Origin: Robbsia andropogonis
Lineage (GTDB): Bacteria; Pseudomonadota; Gammaproteobacteria; Burkholderiales; Burkholderiaceae
NCBI RefSeq assembly: GCF_000970345.1
Contig: NZ_LAQU01000008.1
Location: forward strand, 62,001 to 126,000
Reading direction: 5' to 3'
DNA length: 64,000 nucleotides
Shown in pieces: positions 42,182-51,806 of the stretch. The notes beneath the pieces are model-generated. The model did not search any database. It saw only the letters and a list, made by a program, of their open reading frames with translations, and had not been told where the DNA came from. The position numbers and the translations under genes are program-made. The number at the start of each line of letters is the position of its first letter. Position 1 is the first letter of the stretch.

Positions 42182-43813
42182 ATGCCCAACAAAGAGAGTG
42201 CCGACGTCGTCATCGTCGGAACCGGCGTCATCGGCGTCACCGTTGCCGAGCAATTGCTCGACGCGGGCGCGTCTGTCCTGATGCTTGAAGCCGGCCCACG
42301 CATCGAACGCGGCGAGATCGTCGAGAATTTCCGGAATCTACCTCTCTCGCTAAAAGGCGACCCGTCGTCGTGCTATCCACCAGCCAAATGGGCGCCACAT
42401 CCCATGTGGTCGCATGAAGACCCACACGATCACTATTTGCAACTCAGTGGCGTCGATAGCTATGCGCAGTCGTACATCCGCTATGCGGGCGGCTCGACCT
42501 GGCATTGGGCAGGCACCTGCTGGCGCCTGACGCCGGAAGACATGCGCCTGCATTCGAACTTTGGCGTTGGTCGCGATTGGGCATTCGACTACCAGACCCT
42601 CGAGCCGTACTACACGCGTACCGAACATTACCTGGGTATTTGCGGTCCGTCAGACCCGGCATTGCAATGGCCGCCGCAACGCTCGGCCCCCTATCCGATG
42701 CCGGCATTACCTTTTGGACCGGGTGAACAACGTTTTACCGAAATCGCAAAAAGCCTGGGATACAACAACATTCCCACTGCGCAGGCGCGTAATAGCGGCA
42801 TGCCATACGACGATCGCCCAGCCTGCTGCGCCAACAATAACTGTGTACCCGTATGCCCGGTAGCGGCGAAGTACGATGCGTCCACCGCCCTCACGCGACT
42901 GGAAGCCAAGGGGGCGACGATCCTGTGCAATGCGGTTGCCTATCGCGTCGAGACCAACAGCAAGAATCAAATCGAAGCGGTGCATTATCTCGACCAGAAC
43001 AGGCAAAGCCATCGCGTCACCGGCAAGCGCTTCGTACTGGCGTGTAATGGCATTGAAACGCCAAAACTGCTGCTGATGTCGAAAGACGAGCGCAATCCGT
43101 ACGGACTGGCAAACAGCTCGGACCAAGTCGGCCGCAACATGATGGACCATCCGCAACTGACCATGACGTTGACGCTCGAGGACCCGTTCTGGTCGGGCGT
43201 GGGGCCCGTGGTCAATAGTGGCATCATGGAAACGTCGCAAGGCGCCTTCCGATCGGAACACGCCGGTGCCTACTTCCGTTTCAATAACTTCGGCCGCAAC
43301 CGCTTCGTGACATTCAGTGCGTTGAAGAAGGGCCTCGTCGGCAAAGCGCTCGATGCCGAGATTCGCCGCCTGTCGGCATGCACGGTCGATATCGTGCTCG
43401 CGCACGAAATCCTGCCAAATCCGGAAAATCGCCTCACGCTTTCGGACAAAAAGGACTGGCTGGGCTTGCCACGTCCGGCCGTGCATTACGACGTAGGCGA
43501 CTACGTACGTAAATCGGCCGACACGTACTCGATTCCGATCGCGAAAAAGCTCGCGGCGGCAATGGGCGCGAAAGACACTAAACTCGCAGCGAAGTTCGCG
43601 CAGAGCAAACACATCATGGGTGGCGCGATCATGGGCAACGACGCCGGCAACTCGGTCGTCGATGCCAACTGCCGCGCGCACGATCATGAAAACCTCTGGC
43701 TGCCAGGTGGCGCCGCCATGCCCAGCACCGCTTGCGGCAACAGCACCATCACGATGACGGCATTGGCGTTCAAGGCCGCAGACGCCATCGTCGGCCAGAC
43801 GCGAGGGGCATGA
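42182..43813 (+). CDS. Catalytic (alpha) subunit, GMC-type FAD sugar dehydrogenase
   Basis: A 543-residue GMC flavoprotein from ATG 42182. The FAD loop is ADVVIVGTGVIGVTVAEQLLDAGASVLMLEAG. A Fe-S cysteine set C-x5-C-x3-C (CCANNNCVPVC, near residues 219-229) matches the 3Fe-4S ligands of FAD glucose dehydrogenase. The catalytic histidine is in KHIMGGAIMG and the asparagine in CGNSTITM near the C terminus. It is exported folded with the small subunit and oxidises a sugar or sugar acid in the periplasm, passing electrons to the cytochrome subunit. Glucose, fructose, sorbitol and gluconate are all possible substrates; the length (539 in the B. cepacia glucose enzyme) and gene order favour a glucose dehydrogenase. 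Stop overlaps the next start (ATGA). Confidence 0.93.
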   Translation: MPNKESADVVIVGTGVIGVTVAEQLLDAGASVLMLEAGPRIERGEIVENFRNLPLSLKGDPSSCYPPAKWAPHPMWSHEDPHDHYLQLSGVDSYAQSYIRYAGGSTWHWAGTCWRLTPEDMRLHSNFGVGRDWAFDYQTLEPYYTRTEHYLGICGPSDPALQWPPQRSAPYPMPALPFGPGEQRFTEIAKSLGYNNIPTAQARNSGMPYDDRPACCANNNCVPVCPVAAKYDASTALTRLEAKGATILCNAVAYRVETNSKNQIEAVHYLDQNRQSHRVTGKRFVLACNGIETPKLLLMSKDERNPYGLANSSDQVGRNMMDHPQLTMTLTLEDPFWSGVGPVVNSGIMETSQGAFRSEHAGAYFRFNNFGRNRFVTFSALKKGLVGKALDAEIRRLSACTVDIVLAHEILPNPENRLTLSDKKDWLGLPRPAVHYDVGDYVRKSADTYSIPIAKKLAAAMGAKDTKLAAKFAQSKHIMGGAIMGNDAGNSVVDANCRAHDHENLWLPGGAAMPSTACGNSTITMTALAFKAADAIVGQTRGA

Positions 43814-45345
43814 TGCGCATGACAATGACATCGCTTACCCGCGTGCTGTGCACTGCTTCCGTTTCTCTGGCGTTGATGGGCGCCATGGCGTCGACGGCAT
43901 ACGCGGCCGATACCGCGAACGTCACGGCCGCCACTGCTTCGGCGGATACCACGCCGACTGCGGCATCGAGTGCCGCGCCGCAAGTTGGCCTTTTCGCCCG
44001 AAGCCTAGTCGAGAAAGGGCGTTACCTAGCCACCGCCTCCGACTGCATCGCCTGTCACACGGCGACCGGTGGCCGGCCGATGGCCGGCGGTTTAGCCATT
44101 GCATCACCCGTTGGCACGATCATCGCCTCGAACATCACGCCATCGAAGACGCATGGTATTGGTAACTATACCGAGCAACAGTTTGCCGATGCGCTGCGCA
44201 AAGGTGTGCGCGCAGATGGTGCGAACCTGTATCCGGCAATGCCATATACCGCGTACGCCACGCTATCCAACGACGACATCCATGCGCTGTATGCTTACTT
44301 CATGCAGGGCGTGACGCCGGTGGACACGCCAACCGCCGCAACGCATCTGCCGTTCCCGATGAACATCCGCTTGTCGATGCGCATTTGGAACGCACTGTTT
44401 CTGAACGACAAGCCGTATGTCACTGACCCGAGTCAATCGGAAGAATGGAATCGCGGCCGGTACCTGGTGGATGGCGCCGCACACTGCAGTACCTGTCACA
44501 CCCCGCGCGGCGTCCTGATGCAGGAAAAGCAGGACTTGTCGATGGCCGGTGCGCAAGTAGGGCCGTGGTATGCACCGAACATCACTCCTGATGCCACGCA
44601 TGGCATTGGCACCTGGACGCAGGAAGAGCTGGTCACGTATTTGAAGACGGGGCGCCTGCCAGGCAAGGCACAGGCCGCGGGCAGCATGGCGGAGGCAATC
44701 ACGCATAGCTTCCGTTATCTGACGGATGCCGATGTCAATGCGATTGCCTTATATATGACGCATATTCCGGCGATTGGCGATGGTGTGACGCAAAATTCCA
44801 CCACGAGCTCTCGTTTTGACCAGGGCAAGGCGTCAAGTGACTTGGCGGCGTTCCGGGGCAAGGGCTTCGAAGCCGGCATGGCGAGCAGCAACCGTGGCGG
44901 AGTAATATTCTCCGCGAACTGCGCCTCGTGCCATGGTTATAACGGACAAGGTTCGGAAGACGGCTATTACCCGAGCCTATTCCATAATTCGGCCACCGCC
45001 GGCGCGAATCCGAACAACCTGCTTGCCACTATCCTGTATGGTGTGGATCGGGAGACGACAAGCGGCCACGTGTTCATGCCATCGTTTGGCAGCCAGCCCG
45101 GTGCAGTCACGAACCTAAGCAACGAGGATGTCGCCGCACTGGCCAACTACGTGTTGACGCACTATGGCAATAGCGCGCAAGCGGTAACGCCGGCGGATGT
45201 TGCAGTAATCCGTCAAGGTGGACCGCATTCGAACCTGTTGACGATGACGCGTGTCGGTATCGGTGTCGGCATGGTGGTCGTGCTGATCGCCATCGGATCG
45301 CTGCTGATGCGCGGGCGTCGCAAGCAAGGTCGGGCGCAGCGTTGA
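43810..45345 (+). CDS. Three-haem cytochrome c (beta) subunit of the sugar dehydrogenase
   Basis: A 511-residue membrane-anchored cytochrome. The start ATG 43810 overlaps the alpha-subunit stop by four bases; a signal peptide follows (cut after AYAAD). Three C-x-x-C-H haem sites are present: CIACH, CSTCH and CASCH, each followed later by a methionine-containing stretch. A C-terminal helix (VGIGVGMVVVLIAIGSLLM) ending in RRKQGR anchors the protein in the inner membrane. It transfers electrons from the FAD/Fe-S subunit to ubiquinone or a terminal oxidase. It is longer than the about 425-residue B. cepacia beta subunit, mainly because of an alanine/threonine-rich N terminus after the signal and the C-terminal extension. 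Confidence 0.93.
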   Translation: MMRMTMTSLTRVLCTASVSLALMGAMASTAYAADTANVTAATASADTTPTAASSAAPQVGLFARSLVEKGRYLATASDCIACHTATGGRPMAGGLAIASPVGTIIASNITPSKTHGIGNYTEQQFADALRKGVRADGANLYPAMPYTAYATLSNDDIHALYAYFMQGVTPVDTPTAATHLPFPMNIRLSMRIWNALFLNDKPYVTDPSQSEEWNRGRYLVDGAAHCSTCHTPRGVLMQEKQDLSMAGAQVGPWYAPNITPDATHGIGTWTQEELVTYLKTGRLPGKAQAAGSMAEAITHSFRYLTDADVNAIALYMTHIPAIGDGVTQNSTTSSRFDQGKASSDLAAFRGKGFEAGMASSNRGGVIFSANCASCHGYNGQGSEDGYYPSLFHNSATAGANPNNLLATILYGVDRETTSGHVFMPSFGSQPGAVTNLSNEDVAALANYVLTHYGNSAQAVTPADVAVIRQGGPHSNLLTMTRVGIGVGMVVVLIAIGSLLMRGRRKQGRAQR

Positions 45346-45390
45346 TGCGCATGGGATGAAACGAGTGGTGGACAGACACTGAAGAGACAG

Positions 45391-45426
45391 GGGTGCACCG
45401 GCGTTAAATGGTGCGCCCTTTGTTTT
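45391..45426 (+). terminator. Rho-independent terminator after the dehydrogenase operon
   Basis: GGGTGCACC (45391) pairs with GGTGCGCCC (45410) over nine bases with one G:T wobble, loop of ten, followed by TTTGTTTT. It lies between the convergent cytochrome and LysR genes and could act in both directions. Confidence 0.75.
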
Positions 45427-45433
45427 ATCACGC

Positions 45434-46378
45434 TCACGACGCGGAGGCTACGCCACCCTGTAGCGTCCGCGCATCTTGCGCGGCCATCTCGGTAATCCAT
45501 GCCTCGAATACGCGTACCGCATCATCGTCAACCCGATCGGGATGGACGATCAGCGTATAGTCTTCCGCGCGCCACGCCGGTGTTGCAATCGGGCACACCA
45601 ACCGACCCGCGGCCAGATCGCGCTGAATCAATGGTAGCGAGACCAGCGAGACACCCAACCCTTCGACGGCGGCGGCAAGCTGCAGATACGTGTGGTCGAA
45701 CTCGACGTTGCGCACCGGCTTCAAATCCGGTTCTCCAGCCGTCCGCAGCCATTGCGCCCAGCCGTTCCGAGTGGTTGCCGCATGCAAGAACGTATAGCGG
45801 CGTAGATCTTGTACACACTGGATAGGTCGTCTACGTAACAGCGTGGGACTGCATGCAGGCAGACGAATGTCCGACATCAGGAATCGTGAGTGAATGACAG
45901 TGCCGGCTTCCGGCCCCGAGCGCACGCCGATATCAAAGGCGTCACCGATATAGCGTAACTTACGAGATGTCGTGCTCAGCCGCACGTCGATATCAGGATA
46001 ACGCGCCTCGAAATCCCCAAGCCGCGGCAACAACCAGCACAGCGCGAAGCTGGCCAACACGTTCACGCGCACCCGCCCCGAAATACGCCGCGCGGACGTG
46101 TCACCACGCAGGCGGGCTGCCGCCGAGCCAAGACGTTGAAACGCACCGCTGACGTCCTCCAGCAGCGCGGCGCCTTCGTCGGTCAACGTGACCCCGCTCG
46201 CACGCCTCTCGAAAAGCGGTAAGCCGAACCAGTCCTCCAACAGACGGATCTGCTTGCCCACGGCCCAATGCGTCACATGGAGGTCGACGGCCGCCGCGGC
46301 AAAACTGCCGTGACGTGCAACCGCTTCGAAATGGCGTAGCGCGTTCAACGGCGGCATCTTTTCACGATAAGTATTCAT
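45434..46378 (-). CDS. LysR-family transcriptional regulator (GcvA-like)
   Basis: A 314-residue regulator from ATG 46378. The helix-turn-helix (PPLNALRHFEAVARHGSFAAAAVDLHVTHWAVGKQIRLLEDWFGLPLFERRASGVTLT) is the GcvA/AmpR-like variant, with the A-x-x-L-H-V-T-H-x-A-V-x-x-Q-I pattern. A substrate-binding domain follows (RVRVNVLASFALCWLLPRL, QLAAAVEGLGVSLVSL). It is divergent from an exporter gene, the usual LysR arrangement, and convergent with the dehydrogenase operon. A perfect inverted repeat (46400-46416) lies just upstream, a likely binding site for itself. Confidence 0.92.
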   Translation of the reverse strand: MNTYREKMPPLNALRHFEAVARHGSFAAAAVDLHVTHWAVGKQIRLLEDWFGLPLFERRASGVTLTDEGAALLEDVSGAFQRLGSAAARLRGDTSARRISGRVRVNVLASFALCWLLPRLGDFEARYPDIDVRLSTTSRKLRYIGDAFDIGVRSGPEAGTVIHSRFLMSDIRLPACSPTLLRRRPIQCVQDLRRYTFLHAATTRNGWAQWLRTAGEPDLKPVRNVEFDHTYLQLAAAVEGLGVSLVSLPLIQRDLAAGRLVCPIATPAWRAEDYTLIVHPDRVDDDAVRVFEAWITEMAAQDARTLQGGVASAS

Positions 46379-46399
46379 TCTCTGACGCGCTCCCCACAC

Positions 46400-46416
46400 G
46401 ACGTAATAAATACGTC
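46400..46416. promoter_or_regulatory. Candidate LysR operator
   Basis: GACGTA-ATAAA-TACGTC is a perfect 6+5+6 inverted repeat, 21 bases before the LysR start codon. A third half-site TACGTC occurs at 46451. LysR proteins bind such interrupted palindromes in divergent promoters. Confidence 0.55.
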
Positions 46417-46579
46417 CAAACGTGACTTTTTCTCTCCCATTGCGCGATATTACGTCAATTGGCGGCTATTTTCGCCCGTCATACAATGATCATATTCATC
46501 AAAACGGCGTGCCACGCATCTTTTTTTCCATTGACAGGGGCCGCCGTCACATCGATGCAGCTTATAAAAGGCCTACCGC

Positions 46580-47860
46580 ATGCGTCTGCTCCGACTACCT
46601 CGAACAACTGTCGGCATCGACGACAAACTTGACGCCACCACCACGGCAGCGCGTAGACGCGTGCTGACGCTCTCTTGCACCGCGCACGCGCTGCACGATG
46701 GCTATACCGATATGATCTACGCACTTTTGCCCATATGGCAGTCGGACTTCGGACTGAATTACGGCGCCTTGGCGGTACTGCGCGGGATTTATGCAGGCAC
46801 GATGGCCACCCTGCAACTGCCCGCCGGGCGGTTGGCCCGGCGGATCGGAAACGGTGCCACCTTGGCGCTCGGCACGCTCTTGGCTGCTCTAGGCTATGCC
46901 TTTGCCGGACTGTCGGGTGGCCTGCTCGCACTTGGCGCGGCGCTGGCCCTTTCAGGGATAGGCTCCAGCACGCAGCACCCGGTCGCATCGGGCGCGGTTT
47001 CGCGTATCTACGGTGCCAACGCACGCGGCCCCTTAAGCATCTACAACTTTGCCGGTGATCTTGGCAAATCGGCGTTGCCAGCATCGATATCACTACTGGT
47101 CACGGTGATGCCGTGGCGGCATGCACTGTGGATCGTGTCGGCACTGGGCGTTGCCGTCGCACTCTTTATCGGACGCTGTTTTCCGGCAATCCCGCGAGGA
47201 GCGGTGCTAGGCACTTCACCAGATGCGTCAATGCCCTTATCGCCGACGCCAATATCTTCACCGACGGCGTCAGCCACCACGGCACAGGTCAAAGCACGGC
47301 GCGCGCACAGTGCGCTGAACCCAGGCTTCATGATGCTGTTCCTTATCGGTGTGTTCGACACCGGCGTACGTATGGGCCTGCTGACGTTCCTGCCTTTCCT
47401 GCTGAAGGAAAAAGGAGCGGCCGGATCATTGATTGGAACGGCACTGGCACTGGTCTTCATCGGCGGCGCGGCCGGCAAGTTCGCGTGCGGTTGGCTAGGT
47501 GCTCGAACGGGCGTTATTGGTACGGTACTGGCAACCGAAAGCGGGACGGCCATCTGCATTATCGCGGTCATGTTCTGTTCATTGCCGCTGACGCTGATGC
47601 TGCTACCACTGCTGGGCGTGATGCTGAACGGCACCTCTTCCGTGCTATACGGCACCGTCCCGGAATTGACATCGACCGATCATACCGAGCGCGCATTTGC
47701 CATTTTCTACACGGGCACGATTGGCTCCGGTGCGATCGCCCCCATTATCTACGGGATACTTGGAGACCATCTCGGCGTTCATGGTGCGACCTTCGCAACA
47801 GCCTTAACCGCGATTGCCATATTGCCGCTGGCTTTGGGCCTGCGCCGCTACTTGCCATAG
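46580..47860 (+). CDS. MFS exporter of the fosmidomycin-resistance type
   Basis: A 426-residue, twelve-helix carrier. The opening TLSCTAHALHDGYTDMIYALLPIWQSDFGLNYGALAVLR and the later GIGSSTQHPVASGAVSRIYG followed by FAGDLGKSALPA are characteristic of the Fsr (fosmidomycin resistance) branch. A loop of about 45 polar residues (SPDASMPLSPTPISSPTASA) separates the two six-helix halves. It is divergent from the LysR regulator and is its probable target. The transported compound is unknown; members export small toxic acids or antibiotics. The first 28 residues before the first helix are basic and mostly polar. Confidence 0.9.
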   Translation: MRLLRLPRTTVGIDDKLDATTTAARRRVLTLSCTAHALHDGYTDMIYALLPIWQSDFGLNYGALAVLRGIYAGTMATLQLPAGRLARRIGNGATLALGTLLAALGYAFAGLSGGLLALGAALALSGIGSSTQHPVASGAVSRIYGANARGPLSIYNFAGDLGKSALPASISLLVTVMPWRHALWIVSALGVAVALFIGRCFPAIPRGAVLGTSPDASMPLSPTPISSPTASATTAQVKARRAHSALNPGFMMLFLIGVFDTGVRMGLLTFLPFLLKEKGAAGSLIGTALALVFIGGAAGKFACGWLGARTGVIGTVLATESGTAICIIAVMFCSLPLTLMLLPLLGVMLNGTSSVLYGTVPELTSTDHTERAFAIFYTGTIGSGAIAPIIYGILGDHLGVHGATFATALTAIAILPLALGLRRYLP

Positions 47861-48064
47861 GCATGGCGACAGTCTCCGTCCGTTTCAGGCTCACGGCTCC
47901 GGCATTACCTGCCATTACAACGCTGTGCCGTTACGCTGTATCGACCCGCTGGAATAGCAACAACGCCTGTATTTTCCGATATTTTAGCGACATCACGTAC
48001 ATTGACGTGGTGCCGCCGGTGTCGGACGCTGCCGAATCATCGTACTAAAGACGAGGCTTCATGC

Positions 48065-48270
48065 GGGTGTTGAGTAACGATCATGCTTGTCAAGGCTGGT
48101 GTGGAGAGATGGCGCGCCGGCCGGTGTTGTTGCCGTCGTTATCGAAACCACGGAGGGTCTGGTCGCCGCGCGACAACGTGCCGTGGCAGAAGCGGATTTG
48201 CTGCAATTGACACGGCACCTGAACAACGTGTTGCGCAAGCCATCTCGGAACGTAGTCAGCTTGCTGTAGA
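48065..48270 (+). pseudogene. Fragment of a PAS-type sensor kinase
   Basis: One plus-strand frame reads RLVWRDGAPAGVVAVVIETTEGLVAARQRAVAEADLLQL, which matches the end of a PAS/PAC domain in hybrid histidine kinases (…G-x-x-A-G-V-x-x-V-x-x-E-T-T-E-x-V-x-A-x-R). The frame stops after about 60 residues and no kinase domain follows on this strand. It is most likely a remnant. The neighbouring kinase gene is on the other strand and lacks a PAS domain. Around it, 47861-48064 and 48271-48365 hold nothing recognised. Confidence 0.5.
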
Positions 48271-48365
48271 AACCTTACAATCTGGAAGCGCTGGCGACAA
48301 TGGTACGTAAGCTGCTCATCCAGGCAGCCAGGCATGGCGAAAGACAGTAACCTCCGCGTCCGCCG

Positions 48366-50552
48366 TCATTGCTCGACAGCAAACCGAGCAACGGTGGCAA
48401 GCAATTCGTCAATAGGCACCGGCTTGCGCAACACGACGGCGTCGCTAAGTTGATCGAGCGCCATCGTGTCAGCATAGCCACTGACAAAAATGATCGGCAA
48501 TGTTGGATGCGCATCACGCGCCAACCGCGCAACCTGTGCGCCGTTAAGACCCGGCATCAGATAGTCGATTACTGCGACGGCGGGCTTGATCGATGCCAAC
48601 GCCTCGAGTCCTATCTTGCCGTCCGCGGCTTCGACGACATCATAGCCACTGCAGCGGAACAGCTCTGCCATTGCGGCGCGCACCTCGTCGTCATCGTCGA
48701 TTAGCAGGACCGGCGCTTTCAATACCACCCCAATGGTGGGGGGCGTCGACGGCGGGGCGATATCTTCCGCGTGTCCGACCGGGTCAGTCCGTAGCAACAG
48801 CAAATCAACGGTCGTGCCTCTGCCGACATCGCTGGTGATGCGCAATTCACCGCCGCTTTGCCGCATCACGCCATACACTTGGGCCAGACCGAGCCCCGAC
48901 CGTTTGCTTGCTTCCTTCGTTGTAAAAAAAGGCTCTATTGCCCGCGCCGCGACATCGGCGGACATGCCGATGCCGTCATCAACGACGTGTACGGCGACAA
49001 ATTGACGAGGCTGTCCGTCGACAGCCTCGATGACCGACGCCGATGTTCCAATGCGAAGATTGCCGCCGTTCGGCATCGCATCGCGCGCATTGATCGCAAG
49101 ATTGAGAATAGCCAGTTGCAGTTGCTCTGGGTCGGTACGTACCCAGACATCGGCGGTTTGCAGATCGAGCACCACGTTGACATCGGGACCAAGCGCATTG
49201 CCGACGAGCTCACGGGCACCTTCGATAACCGTGTCCAACGCCACGGCCCGTACATCGATCAGTTGCGTCCGGGAAAAAACCAGTAACTGCTTGGTCAGCT
49301 TTGCGCCGCGCTGCGCTGCCATCGCGATGCTTTCAAGATAGCCGTGTCCGGGATGCGTAACGGATACGAACTGACGCATCAGATGCAAATTGCCACTGAT
49401 TGCCATCAGCACGTTGTTGAAGTCATGCGCGATGCCGCCGGTCACCTGACCGAGCGCTTCAAGCCGTTGCGCACGATACATGCCCGACTCCGCCTTACGG
49501 CGTTCCTCGCCCTCTGTCAGCAGCAACGCGGCTTGCTCGGCCAACTGCCGTTTAAGATCGGTCGCCGCTTGCTGCTGGAACCGCGCCAACGCATCAGTCG
49601 CTTTTTCCCTGTTCTCGCGCGCGCCTCCTTCCCGGAATGTCAAGATCACTAATGGCGCCAGGATCAACAAGATCGCGAATGTCATCGCGGCTTCCACGCT
49701 CAGCACTGCGGCATGAACACCGCGTAGCAAACCAGCGGCCACCAGAATGGGGAAAAGCGCCAACACCAAGTGACGTCGGGTGGCCCGCCCCGCCCCGCTT
49801 GTCGACGTGATCAGTGCGGCCCAACCACGCGTGGGATCGGCAACGACGAAAGCAAGCGCAAGAATGAAGAGTGCCATGGCGGTGGACGTCGCCATTGTCG
49901 AATAAAGGAAAATGTGGTGCAAATCCGGCACCCCAAGAGCCGATCCTAATAACGCCGCGCTGGCAAACAGCATGGCTGCCCCGGTCAAGTAGTCGGCCGA
50001 AGTCGTATGCTGTGCAAGGCGCCGTAATTGACCGATGGATAGCAGCGCGATGGTGACCGCGGTGGCGATGGACGTCTGCGCCTGCGATGCGGCGCCGCGC
50101 GGCATGGCCAATTTCGAGAGCACAGGACTGATCACGTCGGCCCCGGTGAAAACCTGCGAAAGCAAGGCGATCAGTGCCGTTGCCAATGCCGCGCCATTCA
50201 AGGCGCGAATCGAACGTTCCGCGCTCTGCGGGTGCAATAAACCCGAGCATGACAGGCACACGATGCCGATAGACGTCAACATTGCCATGGCTACTGGCTG
50301 GGTTTCGGCCCGCCCTGGTGCACCGGCTTGTCGCCATAACGAAAATAATACGACTACCATCGCCATGATCGGCAATAGCCGCGCTCCCGTTTGCGTCACC
50401 TGGAAGATACGATCGTTCTTTGTAGGACGAATCTCTGACACGGGATCAATTCGCATGCCGGCCAAAACCTGTAGGAATAGTTCACGGTCCTTTTTATCAT
50501 ATCTCCTGGCCGATGCGCGTATGAAAGTCATCCGAAAGCGACATATCGCCAC
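48366..50552 (-). CDS. Membrane-bound hybrid sensor histidine kinase
   Basis: A 728-residue protein. Residues from about 58 to 320 form seven or eight membrane helices, a sensory membrane domain of a type I could not name. A coiled stretch follows, then the dimerisation/phosphoacceptor region (RLEALGQVTGGIAHDFNNVLMAISGN, with the phosphorylated histidine), the ATPase domain (LAINARDAMPNGG, SGLGLAQVYGVMRQSGGELRI), and a C-terminal receiver domain at about 612-728 with the aspartate in AVIDYLMPG and the lysine in VLRKPVP. It lacks a phosphotransfer or output domain, so signal must go to a partner encoded elsewhere. No response regulator is adjacent. The start is uncertain: ATG 50531 is another option. 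Confidence 0.9.
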   Translation of the reverse strand: MAICRFRMTFIRASARRYDKKDRELFLQVLAGMRIDPVSEIRPTKNDRIFQVTQTGARLLPIMAMVVVLFSLWRQAGAPGRAETQPVAMAMLTSIGIVCLSCSGLLHPQSAERSIRALNGAALATALIALLSQVFTGADVISPVLSKLAMPRGAASQAQTSIATAVTIALLSIGQLRRLAQHTTSADYLTGAAMLFASAALLGSALGVPDLHHIFLYSTMATSTAMALFILALAFVVADPTRGWAALITSTSGAGRATRRHLVLALFPILVAAGLLRGVHAAVLSVEAAMTFAILLILAPLVILTFREGGARENREKATDALARFQQQAATDLKRQLAEQAALLLTEGEERRKAESGMYRAQRLEALGQVTGGIAHDFNNVLMAISGNLHLMRQFVSVTHPGHGYLESIAMAAQRGAKLTKQLLVFSRTQLIDVRAVALDTVIEGARELVGNALGPDVNVVLDLQTADVWVRTDPEQLQLAILNLAINARDAMPNGGNLRIGTSASVIEAVDGQPRQFVAVHVVDDGIGMSADVAARAIEPFFTTKEASKRSGLGLAQVYGVMRQSGGELRITSDVGRGTTVDLLLLRTDPVGHAEDIAPPSTPPTIGVVLKAPVLLIDDDDEVRAAMAELFRCSGYDVVEAADGKIGLEALASIKPAVAVIDYLMPGLNGAQVARLARDAHPTLPIIFVSGYADTMALDQLSDAVVLRKPVPIDELLATVARFAVEQ

Positions 50553-50621
50553 GCCCGATCAGTAATTAAAAACGGCGAACAAGGTGAATGTGACAAGAAT
50601 GGGCCCGATGCCGCCGCGGGA

Positions 50622-51551
50622 TCAATGGTCGGCATTTACCGCCAGGACGGTCGCGTGAGCCGACATGTCGCGGTAAAGCCAGGCAAGACAGGCAGCACCC
50701 ACGCTCACGCCCAATATCACTAAGATCGCCTCTACAGCCTTGGTTTCCAGCAGGAAGTTGCCATGTAAAATATGACGCACCAGGAAGATGTCGATGCACG
50801 CGTGAGCAATGACCATTCCTACCAACGGCGCACCGACAAGAAAGTGCGTGCGTGCGAGCGCCCAAAAATGCCCTTCGGTGAGATGCTAGGCTGCGGATAT
50901 GGACAATGGTTCCCCGATCGCGCCGCTACAAGTCAGAAACGATAGCCGTACCATAATAAAAAAGCACAGCGCTATCGGAAAAGTGATGCTGACGAAGGTT
51001 GAAGCGATGCCGTGGTGCGCACCCCAGGCGAGATGGTGAAGCGTAAAAAACATCAGTAGCACAAGCACGCCGCCACCAAGCACCGCGAACACACTTAGTA
51101 ACGACGTTACGCGATATGCCCGCCAGATGCGGCGAAGCATGGATACGTGTCCGCTCCCATTTCCGCCCAGTAATGCATACCGAATGACATGGACCGTCAA
51201 CGCCATCGTGGCGAATGACTGTAATACGCGAGCAAGAAGTATGTGAATCAATGCCGGCATGCCGCCCTGGCCCCGAGCCGCCCCGGCAACGCGCGCCATT
51301 TCAACAATTTCGGTTCGCCACAAGGACGAAGCGAAAATTGCCGCAAAAATTCCGACACTTAAAAGTGGCCGATTCAAGATAGCTCTCGTTCCATCGGACC
51401 AACTAATCTTGAAATAATGCCCCAGTCGTAGCTTGTACATTTCACTGAACGCTTGAAAGGTTTTTCGAGAAATTGTGAAGAAGGCCTCCATCACTACGGA
51501 ATGAAACAGCCCTGTCACCCACCACAGGCAAGACCACCCTTCATTTTTCAC
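50622..51551 (-). pseudogene. Membrane protein gene split by an in-frame TAG
   Basis: Two adjacent frames (51551-50886 and 50885-50622) are in the same phase and are separated only by a TAG at 50886-50888. Reading through the TAG gives a continuous 309-residue protein with about six membrane segments. After the stop the sequence continues as HLTEGHFWALARTHFLVGAPL, which fits the W-x-L-T-x-G-x-F-W-x-L pattern seen in YciC/DUF975-like membrane proteins, where a tryptophan (TGG) occupies the place of the TAG. So a single G-to-A change is the likely cause. The first 220 residues could still be made as a truncated protein. The second half, if read alone, would start at a TTG (50825) with no ribosome-binding site. 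Confidence 0.8.
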
Positions 51552-51806
51552 AATTGTAATATAAAATAATTATTTGTTACAATTGGAAGGATAGCAACAC
51601 TTTTGCGACATCTTGCCTGCAGTAGATGGTAGGCAGCGTGGTAGATTAGCAAGGCAGATGCAAACAGGCTGCAAACGCGCCTCTTTCGGACCATCCGCTA
51701 CGAAGATGACCATTGCGACGTGAGCTTGAAGCGTGTAACCACACGCCGATGCCAATGTGTCCTAGCCCGCCACCCCTGCCCTCGCACTGACTTGACCGAT
51801 CCGACC

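Noticed and set aside
42707-43831. A 374-residue minus-strand open frame.
   Set aside because: It lies entirely opposite the GMC dehydrogenase gene, whose protein motifs and gene order are unambiguous.
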